Assembly: GCF_032362555.1 (NCBI RefSeq)
Contig: NC_083522.1
Span: forward strand, 2,582,001 to 2,646,000
Source of the DNA: Amyelois transitella
Taxonomy: Eukaryota; Arthropoda; Insecta; Lepidoptera; Pyralidae
Reading direction: 5' to 3'
Length of the DNA: 64,000 nt
Shown: positions 56,401 to 64,000 of the stretch, piece after piece
Position numbering within the stretch: the first letter of the stretch is position 1
How the letters are laid out: each line of letters opens with the position of its first letter
Made by a program: the position numbers and the translations under genes
The notes under the pieces: model-generated
What the model saw: only the letters and a program-made list of their open reading frames with translations
What the model was told of the DNA's origin: nothing
Database searches by the model: none

Positions 56401-58240
56401 CAAGGCTAAAATAATCATATTAATTTCATGTATTTTACAACGACGCTTATACTAAATACAAAAATATCCATATTCGAATCATTTCTCGATAAATTCCATT
56501 GAATTTCCTGTCCTTTCTTCAGAGCGTGTGTTCCCGCCTTTATCGGCTACTTACAAATGTCTACATATCACTTGGAACAAAAACTAAACTAATTTTAAAG
56601 GCCAGAACACACAATTTGAAAACCATGTCTTTTCCGATACTTAGGACGTACTCGTATGAGCAAACATAATATTAGTTCGTAAAGTATCGTACACATATAC
56701 GGATAACTCTATGATATGAATAAATCAACTGTTTTCGATAATATATAATTAAGGTACTTTTATAATTGCTGTGATTTAAAAGAAAGGTATTTTTGTATTG
56801 TATAACATAAGTTAATATTTTTCAAATAATTCAAATTTAGGAATATATTTTTATAATACATTTTCTTTTATTTTAAATCTCTCTTTAAAATAATAAGACC
56901 TTATAAATTTTGCACAACAAATGCAAATATTCTTTCGTTTTAATTTTAATTGCTATGCAAACAAAATAAACAATTACCATAAGAATAAATACCATAAGAA
57001 TGGAAAGAAAACATGCATAATATTAGATTAAAAGTTGCATTGACTTTAGTCAAATTTTGAATTTTAAAAATGGTCAGTCTTTTAACATAAACATTTTATC
57101 AGACCCAATGAAAAGGAATGGCAAGACTTTATGGTCGCACAATATGGTGTTAGTTTCATATTTAATTGAAAATGGAATTCTAAGTTCAAATAAATGTTAA
57201 AAGAAACGAACAATAAAATAAATCAAGAACAGATGAGTATTTATCCCTAATTTCAGATTTATCCTCTACCATACAAAAGTGCGAATTCTATGCTCACAAT
57301 GATATAAATCTTAGACTCTAGCAATATAGGAATATTGAATAGTGTTGTACAGTCAGCAAAATAAAGAAACTTCTATAGAAAACTCGTGGGCATGACTTCA
57401 TGTTTTTTTTTCATGAGATGCGACGCTAGTATTAAATATTAAATTAAACTTTTGCCGTTTGTATATAATTAAATTACCTAATCGTGTTATTGAATTAAAA
57501 ATCGAATCTATTGACATTAAATTACCACCGACACTACTTATTCTTCCTTTTTTTCGGGCTTGATCTATTTATTGTTTTCTTTTTTTATTAAGTTATTTAT
57601 TTTGCTGTCTGCATCAGCCCTTCTAGGGGAGATCATACACAATATATATAACTAGATACACGTGGCTACAGACGAGCTTTGGCTGTTAATACTTATCGTG
57701 TCATGTCACCGAGAGTTCTTTTTTAATGAAACAACACTAGTGTGAGGAGGTCATAATGAGTCTAGCTATAGTCTCGAGCTTACTTCAAAGCTAGCTCAAT
57801 CTGTGTAGTTAGTCCCGTATAAAACAAATGTTTTTCGCAGATGGACCCTAAATATATGGACTTAAAATTGAAAGTTGTTGTTAAATTTGTCTTAGTTGAA
57901 AAAGTGTGAGTATATCAATCAATACTTTTAATTTTTAAGCATTTCTTTTAGTATGACGCAGTGGTTTTAGTACACTATTTATGTTTTAAGTCGAATGAAT
58001 ATAACTCGTATCTGAAACGTTTTGAAATAGGTCATGTTTATAATAGAACTCCTCGGTTTTGCCGTCCAACCTTTCCGATTCGAATAATTTACAATATATT
58101 AGACCTAGAGGAATGGCCTTAAAATATTTATACATAAGTACAGTATAATGCGTGACGACCTGAAGATCGGGATTTCATCAGTATAATATATACAATACAT
58201 TAAAAGCCATACGATGTACACAGCGTTGTTTAAATTTTGA
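56401..58240. other. Intergenic DNA between torso and Rme-8
   Basis: AT-rich without open coding frames. The 3' end of a tRNA-derived SINE is visible at 57755-57830 (tagtctcgagcttacttc, gctcaatctgtgtagttagt). I see nothing else that can be supported. Confidence 0.45.
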
Positions 58241-58243
58241 AAA

Positions 58244-58249
58244 TTTATT
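58244..58249 (-). terminator. Poly(A) signal candidate, Rme-8
   Basis: On the minus strand this reads AATAAA, about 535 bases beyond the Rme-8 stop codon. The implied 3' UTR would include a Family A fragment at 58624-58720. Confidence 0.35.
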
Positions 58250-58623
58250 TTGGCTTTAAATTCGAGACAATTTTACAAACAAACATGTTGCATTGAAAAT
58301 CATACTTATTGACAATAGCGATAGGCATTCGACAGAAATGTGTGAAAAATTTGTATGAAAACAAACGTGACAACATTTTTTTTCTATGATTTAAAATCAC
58401 AAAAGCTCTCTTAACATTATGTAAGTTTTAGGATTTGATTAATCAAAATGACATCAACAGTTAACTAACAAATTTTTGCCCACGCTAATTTTAATCTATT
58501 TACAAACCATAAAAAACTCTATATGTACTCTTAGTATCAATTCATTGCATTCATTAATTATTGCAAGTGAAATAAGGCTTCAATAAATTTACCTTGACAC
58601 ATCCAGAAGAATCGTCGCATGCA

Positions 58624-58720
58624 TGAATTCCATCATTGTGCCATACAGCTGAACGCGGCCATTCAGTCTTTACGAGACTGTTGGCTCTGTCTACCACAAA
58701 AACATGATTATATAGTATGT
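58624..58720 (-). repeat. Family A fragment
   Basis: A reverse partial copy (cagctgaacgcggccattca, gagactgttggctctgtcta). It lies in the probable 3' UTR of Rme-8 in the same strand sense. Confidence 0.65.
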
Positions 58721-58783
58721 ATGCAATGTGGGAGGTGCCTGTGTGTGTCAGTGTTGAAGGGGATGTGTGTACGGTGTGTGCGG

Positions 58784-61700
58784 TCAGTCGATCGGAGGCG
58801 GCTGCGCGGGGATGTCGCTGGGGGGCGCTGTGAGGTAGCCGGCCGACTGCGGGATGCCTGGGGAACAAATTCTTATACTTAACAATGCTGTATCGAAAAT
58901 AAACAACACATGTTTCAGAAAGAATCTGGTCCACCTGACAATAAGGTTTTTTAAACACTGTCTGGAGAGTACTCCCTTAAAATTATACTTAAGGATACAA
59001 CTCACCGACAGGCAATCACTTGAGGGCAATGGGGCCTAAGCATGTTACTAAAAAGTACGAGACACCTACGGGCCATATTTTAGCAGGGCGTCATCGTGTC
59101 AACACGAAAAACAAACAAAACGTGGTGAGAATCTAGATGATTGTTTTTCTGACATCCACCAATTTGTTTTTTAGTAACGTCAATGGATTTTCTAATCGTT
59201 TTTGGTGTTTTTCAATGACGTCCACCGGGCACCGCTCGGTCGCCCATGTATAACGCCCGTGCGAGTGAGATTACCAGCGAGGGCGTGGTGCGGCGCCGGC
59301 GTGATGAACAGGTCGTGGCGCTGCGCCGCGTACTGCTCCCACACGGGGCTGCGCGCCAGCACGCCGCGCACGCGCGCGCCGTGCGCGGCGGAGCGCCCCA
59401 TGGCCTTGAGCGCGCCCACCAGCCGCGCCGCCGTGTGCCCGTCCAGCCGCGTCTCCAGCAGCGACAGCAGCTCGCCGACCAGGTCGCACTCTAATGCCTG
59501 GTAGGTCATACAAATGTCACGTTAATAATCTCGTCGCGAAGTGACTTTGAACAGGATCCTTTATCCATAGAAGGCGTAACAGATACGAGCACCAGCATGT
59601 TGTAGCAATAGAAAAATAGTCAGTTTCCATCATAATCCTTAGTATTAAACGCGCGACGCCGTTATTATCGCGCAAAAAACTATCACTGTCCCGTTTCAGG
59701 TCTTAATAAAAGGCAAAAAAGCGACAGTTTTTCACGCGAACACTTAATCTCTTTCCCACGGATGTCGTAAAAGGCGACTAAAACTTATAAACGAGATTCC
59801 TCTTAATGGGCCAACAACCTGTCATTATTTTAATCTCAATTGAATCTATCATTGAGCCAAACAGCTGAACGTGGCCTATCAGTCTTTCCAAGAGTGTCAG
59901 CTTCGGCTACCCCGGGAATATAGAAGTAACTATATGTATGTACTTCAATACCTGATGCACGAGGGGGTCGGTGTTGGCGTTGCTGTTGAAGATGGCGGCG
60001 AGCGCCTCGCACGCGCAGCCAACGATCTCGCGACACGACTTTATTGCGCTCTTCACGCCGGCCATGGCGTCTGTCTGTGCTAGTGCTGTCACGCACGCCT
60101 GAAAATTACAAATTACTCGTACTCCAGTTTGGGGATTTTTAGCTGGCTTGAAACAACTTTATACAGCTAAAGCGCGTGGCATTTTTCTTTAAAGAAAACA
60201 TAATCTATAGGAAGAAGTAGAGGGATATTACTCTACCATAAACTACAGCTATATCATCACCTGTGTATCAGCCAATGCGGCCAGTACTGGCACGGCGTGA
60301 CGTGGACAACTGGGCAGCAATCTCACTAATCGTGGCATCTCCCCGAGCTGGGCACAGGTCTCGGCCAGCGCTGGCTTGGAGCGCAACAGTACGGCTAAAG
60401 CGCGGGCGCACACGTCGCCGCGACTACCCTGAAATTATAGATTACGAATTAGTGAAATCTTCGTCAATCTGATGATGAACGCCCAGCAGCCGTAGTTTTT
60501 AGGAAATCCGATATATACTCGTAATAAAGACTAAACGAAATCACTCCTTTGTGTATGCAGGTCATATTTCTATCATTTTGTGCTTCAATACATACAATAC
60601 ATACACAAATAGTCACGTCTATATCCCTTGAGGGGTAGACAGAGCCAACATTTTTATGGCATGATGACATAATTAAAATTCAAATAGTGACAGGTTGCTA
60701 ACCCATCGCCTTAAAGACGAATCCTAAGTTTATAAGCCTATCCCTTTGTCGTTTTTTATAACATCCATGGGAAAGAGAAGGAGTGGTTCTATACATTTTT
60801 ATATGGTGCCGGAAACCACAAGTCACACAAACATCCCAACTTGTGTACATATTACACTTAAAACCATTCCCTCTCTAAAGCACCTTGGAGATGCCACCGC
60901 CACTTCCCTGAAAGGTGCTCCGGTTTCTTCATTACCTCCACTTACCAGAACCAGAAATAATGACCCTTATACATAATCAACCAAAGACAAAACCAAACTC
61001 ACATCTGTAGAATCCTTATTAATTGACGCGAAGGTTTCAGTCAACAGTTCCTGTAGGAACTTCTTTGGACTTCTTAGGTTCCAGTGTGGTGTTTGGAGGT
61101 ACAACTTGAGGTACACTCCGGCCACTACCACTTCCCCGGGGGGTGCCCAGGTCTCTTCGTTGCCACCGCTAGCGGCTCGCTCTAAGGCTTCTCTGTCCTC
61201 GAATGTGGCGTTCGGATCGCGGAGTTGGTTAGATTGGTGACTGAAAAGAAATATATATATATTACTGCAAGTTTAAACTTCATGTTTGATTTCCTGGGTG
61301 CCGATAACGTCGCGTGGACGACTGAAAACTCAAATTCCCTTTGTACGAGCACTTTTAATCTTTGTTAAAACCGCTGTGATTTCATATGCCCAGCAAAGCC
61401 CTAAATGATTAAATATATTAGTTTGAATAATCAGATTAACTTTCGTAAAGTATGCTTCCTGCGAGATTTCAACTCACGATTTTGGGGTTTATAGAAAACA
61501 AAGAAAAATAAACTTTCGAGTTCTGGAATAGGGGACTTTTCTTGTTCAAGGTTCACCATCTGTTTTAGTTAAACGTTGTTCAATAGTTTTTGTGTTGGAC
61601 CTTCAATATATTTTTACCTTTTTTGTATCTATACATATAATAAATCTGTAGAAGGGTCAATTCTGTACATTGAAAATATTGAAAAAATAAATAGCGGGGG

Positions 61701-63956
61701 GTGTTACTGGATCGACACCAAACCCAAATATGTGATTAATAAATTTATACCTTATTATCCTGGGCATAAAATGGGATACTTTTTATCCTGGAAAAATACG
61801 CAGAAAAACATAAATCTTAATTTTTCAGTTTAAGCGATCTTCTCTTACTAGAACATCGAAACATCTAGGCGAAGCCTAGCCGTATTTGGGTCCAATAGAT
61901 ATTTATAAGATGTCATTGTCAGAGTTACTCAAAATGGAGAAATAAACCATCCACGCGAAGACCAACATCCGCGCGGACGGAAGCTAGTATAAATAATAAA
62001 ATTACCTGTCTCGCAGCCTGGCCACATGGCGGACGACCCTCAGCCGGGCGTCGTCGCTCCACACGAGCTCGGGGTGCTCGTGCTGCGCGTCGAACATGCT
62101 CAGCGCGCTCGCCGCGCTCGCCTCGCGCATCGCTTCCGCGAACACGCCGGGCACGTACCGAGATATCGTGAGGCGGACCTACAGACAAATTCACGTTTTA
62201 TCTTTAACCCGGTCATCTATCCTCCTGGCGTCTTTTACTATATTCTCACATACATAACATATAGTCATATCTATATCCCTTACGGGATAGACAGAGCCAA
62301 TAGTCCCGAAAAGACTGAATGGCCACGATCAGCTGCTAGACTTAATGATGGAATTGAGATCCAAATAGTGACAGGTTGCTAGCCAATCGCCTAAAAAAAG
62401 GATCGCAATTTTATAAGCCTATTCCTTAGTCTCTCTTATTCTCACCTCTATAAGATTTCGAGATATTCCTGACGACCATGAACCTGGATTGGGTGTGTAT
62501 CATTTGTACTTTAGAGGTTTGTATATCATTGACTGAACCACGATATTCACTGGTTAAAATTGTTATACAATGTAACCTTGAAGACCCTGTGACGTCAGGC
62601 GAGCGCCCGCGCACAGGGCGGCCGAATACGGACATTTCGCTGCGTAAGCGTCTTGCCGCGATCCCCACAATACAGAATATCAAAACTCCTTTCATAATGG
62701 ATGCCTACAAGTTTATTACTATCAAAACCCAATGCAAATTATTATCTTTCCCCGCTTTTAACCTTTTCACAGAGAGAATATTTAGTATGAAGGAATGTTC
62801 TGACGCGACGTGTCTTACCAATTTTGTAAGATTAAAACATATCACGCCACTTCTCTTATACTTTTCAAAGTGTCATAAATTCTTCATATTTTATCTCAAC
62901 ATACCTTGGGCCCATGCAGTTTGTCCGACATCATACGCGCTAGAAGTTCTACCGCGGCTTCTCTTATTTCTGGTAACTTACTATTGCAGAACAGATCTAG
63001 TAGGTATATCACAGCACCTGAACAAACACAAAATATGACACTTAATCACACATGTAATTTAATCACATGATGGTAATTAGGACATAAATGATATGACTTC
63101 CATGATTAAATGAGATGACTAGATGACTTCAAGTCTTTCCTTATCAGACCGGTTGTCAATGCTTCTGCCTTAAGCAGCCTTACTCCCAGTAAGGATACCA
63201 ATGTCGCAAGACTCCAGAGGCTGCTATATCTTCCATTCAATCGTGTATGAGTACCAGGAAAGCAGGTAAAAAAGCTTCAAATAAGACCTACCTTTAGCCA
63301 AAGCCTCCTTGACTAGCGCAGTATTGGCCAACAGAGCCGCCAACGCTGCCAACGCTTCTGCCTTAGGCGGCCTTACTGGCAGCAAGGCTAGCAAATGTCC
63401 CAAAACTCCCAAATACACCTATATCTTCCACACATTCCCGTGGCATGACTAAGAAAGTAAGTAAAGTGGCTTCGAATTAGTGTCAAACCTACCTTTAGTC
63501 AACGCCTCCTTGACTAGCGCAGTATTGGCCAACAGAGCCGCCAACGCGGCCAACGCTTCTGCCTTAGGCGGCCTTACTGCCAGCAAGGCTAGCAAATGTC
63601 CCAAAACACCCAAAGCACCAATATCTTCCACACATTCCCGCGGCATGACTAAGAAAGTAAGTAAAATTACTTCGAATTAGTGTCAAACCTACCTTTAGCC
63701 AACGCCTCCTTGACTAGCGCAGTATTGGCCAACAGGGCCGCCAACGCTGCCAACGCTTCTGCCTTAGGCGGCCTCACTGGCAGCAAGGCTAGCAAATGTC
63801 CCAAGACGCCAGAAGCGGCTATATCTTCAACACATTCTCGACTGCCAGCTACGGCCAAGACGCAACGTAAGGCGGCGTCTTGTAAAGGCGGATGCGCACG
63901 AGCTGATAGAAGTCCGAATATGAGACCGAACTGCCCGATGCACTGGATTTCGACAC
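58784..63956 (-). CDS. Rme-8: Rme-8 / DNAJC13, C-terminal 466 residues (5' part outside window)
   Basis: Exons in transcript order are 63956-63693, 63017-62905, 62178-62006, 61240-61003, 60428-60261, 60098-59952, 59497-59275 and 58857-58784. Phases agree throughout, and the stop is TGA at 58784. The protein segments track the human DNAJC13 C-terminus: an [20 protein letters not shown] armadillo-like helix repeat; [25 protein letters not shown] (an IWN-type repeat: PELIWN in human, PELVWS here); [18 protein letters not shown] with [24 protein letters not shown]; and the terminal [19 protein letters not shown]. Rme-8 is a large J-domain protein (about 2,240 residues in human) on early endosomes. 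It works with Hsc70 and sorting nexins on clathrin and retromer trafficking. The J domain and most of the protein are upstream of the window. Exons 62178-62006 and 59497-59275 are extremely GC-rich against AT-rich introns. Duplicate exons lie in the first intron here. Confidence 0.92.
59651..59735 (+). repeat. Foldback-family core sequence
   Basis: It reads cgcgcgacgccgttattatc, aactatcactgtcccgtttc and aaaaaagcgacag. It is the same core as at 37195-37283 (reverse), 52402-52450 and the loop at 14083-14133. It lies in an Rme-8 intron next to a Family A copy. Confidence 0.55.
59745..59942 (-). repeat. Family A dispersed repeat
   Basis: A reverse copy from atctctttcccacggatgtc to gaatatagaagtaactatat, with a deletion around ggctagcaacctg. 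It abuts Rme-8 exon 60098-59952 at its donor, ending within about 10 bases of it. Confidence 0.75.
60600..60823 (+). repeat. Family A dispersed repeat
   Basis: A forward copy from tagtcacgtctatatccctt to tggtgccggaaaccacaag. It has a ~40-base deletion after gagccaac that removes the stem-loop. Confidence 0.8.
62258..62440 (+). repeat. Family A dispersed repeat, 3'-truncated
   Basis: A forward copy from agtcatatctatatccctt to aagcctattccttagtctct, 80 bases downstream, in transcript terms upstream, of Rme-8 exon 62178-62006. Confidence 0.75.
62441..62904. other. Rme-8 intron, no further feature
   Basis: A 186-codon plus-strand open frame spans much of this intron (62478-63038) and runs into the coding exon. 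It has no family features and is antisense to Rme-8, so it is not called as a gene. Confidence 0.5.
63155..63240 (-). pseudogene. Decayed fourth copy of the Rme-8 exon segment
   Basis: Plus-strand words aatgcttctgccttaagcag, ccttactcccagtaaggata and ggctgctatatcttcca line up with the intact exon but with many changes and lost ends. It has no usable splice sites. Confidence 0.55.
63292..63448 (-). pseudogene. Rme-8 duplicate exon C, frameshifted
   Basis: A copy of the 3' part of exon 63956-63693 with its own acceptor-like tttcttag and donor (aaag|gtagg). It is 157 bases long, one more than copy B. The extra base lies in the ggtgtatttgggagttttgg stretch, so the frame is broken ahead of [20 protein letters not shown]. 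It offsets from copy B by 200 bases. Confidence 0.75.
63493..63648 (-). CDS. Rme-8 duplicate exon B, intact potential cassette exon
   Basis: This 156-base segment has an acceptor (ctttcttag) and a donor (aaag|gtagg), is open throughout, and is phase 1 at both ends, so its inclusion would not shift the Rme-8 frame. It encodes [20 protein letters not shown], then [20 protein letters not shown] and [12 protein letters not shown], nearly identical to the last 50 residues of exon 63956-63693. Inclusion would add one extra helical repeat. The human protein has a single version, so the skipped form (exon 63956-63693 joined to 63017-62905) is the expected main product. Whether B is ever spliced in cannot be told from sequence. 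Confidence 0.5.
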
Positions 63957-64000
63957 CTGAAAAACGAACAAACATTTAGTAACTCGCACCTGCCCCGTAA

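Noticed and set aside
59202-59513. Several long open frames on both strands (up to 105 codons)
   Set aside because: A product of the very GC-rich Rme-8 exon, which suppresses stop codons in all frames. Only the minus frame ending in [14 protein letters not shown] matches Rme-8.
62478-63038. 186-codon plus-strand open frame
   Set aside because: It crosses an Rme-8 intron and coding exon in antisense and shows no family motif; it is longer than expected but unsupported.
1-64000. CRISPR arrays, operons, ribosome binding sites, phage or plasmid features
   Set aside because: Introns, poly(A) signals and animal gene families show this is insect nuclear DNA, and the tandem arrays found are exon duplications rather than spacer-repeat arrays.

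Overview
The window is nuclear DNA from an insect, very probably a moth or butterfly. It is AT-rich with small phase-consistent exons, GT-AG introns, AATAAA poly(A) signals, and dense short interspersed repeats of a kind common in Lepidoptera. No bacterial, plasmid or phage features were seen. All gene models below were assembled by hand from splice sites, reading phase and protein family knowledge; no database search was possible.

Layout. (1) 1-5800: repeat-rich intergenic DNA. (2) 5881-17915, plus strand: a four-exon gene for a large secreted, Thr/Pro/Lys-rich, cysteine-poor protein of about 1,144 residues with no family I recognise. (3) 18440-27925, minus strand: a complete 12-exon gene for activating signal cointegrator 1 (TRIP4/ASC-1; C2HC5 zinc finger plus ASCH domain), with introns full of transposon fragments including a LINE reverse-transcriptase remnant. 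(4) 28609-30684, plus strand: two tandem genes for the complex I subunit NDUFS5 (15 kDa, twin CX9C), the second a divergent paralog with three extra cysteines. (5) 30685-42200: an 11.5 kb stretch with no convincing gene. (6) 42203-55638, plus strand: a complete 15-exon receptor tyrosine kinase best matching Torso, the prothoracicotropic hormone receptor of Lepidoptera. (7) 55639-58783: 3' ends and intergenic DNA. (8) 58784-63956, minus strand: the last eight exons of the Rme-8/DNAJC13 endosomal J-protein gene, whose 5' part lies beyond the right edge.

The genes do not form one pathway. TRIP4 and NDUFS5 are head to head and could share a promoter region. The large secreted-protein gene and TRIP4 converge tail to tail with touching 3' ends. 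The most unusual structure is local tandem duplication of exon pieces: a ~70 bp array of splice-acceptor copies and a ~240 bp array of exon-donor copies flank Torso exon 14, and a ~200 bp array of exon copies lies in Rme-8, one of which is an intact, in-frame cassette.

Repeats. Family A is a ~250 bp element, called plus when it starts near cacgtctatatccctt and ends near ggtgccgggaaccacac. It occurs more than 20 times in both orientations. Family B is a second dispersed element (landmarks: acgaagcgactccc, ccactctg, cacgatgtttt). There is also a tRNA-derived SINE, a foldback/MITE family, RTE-like tails and LINE tails.
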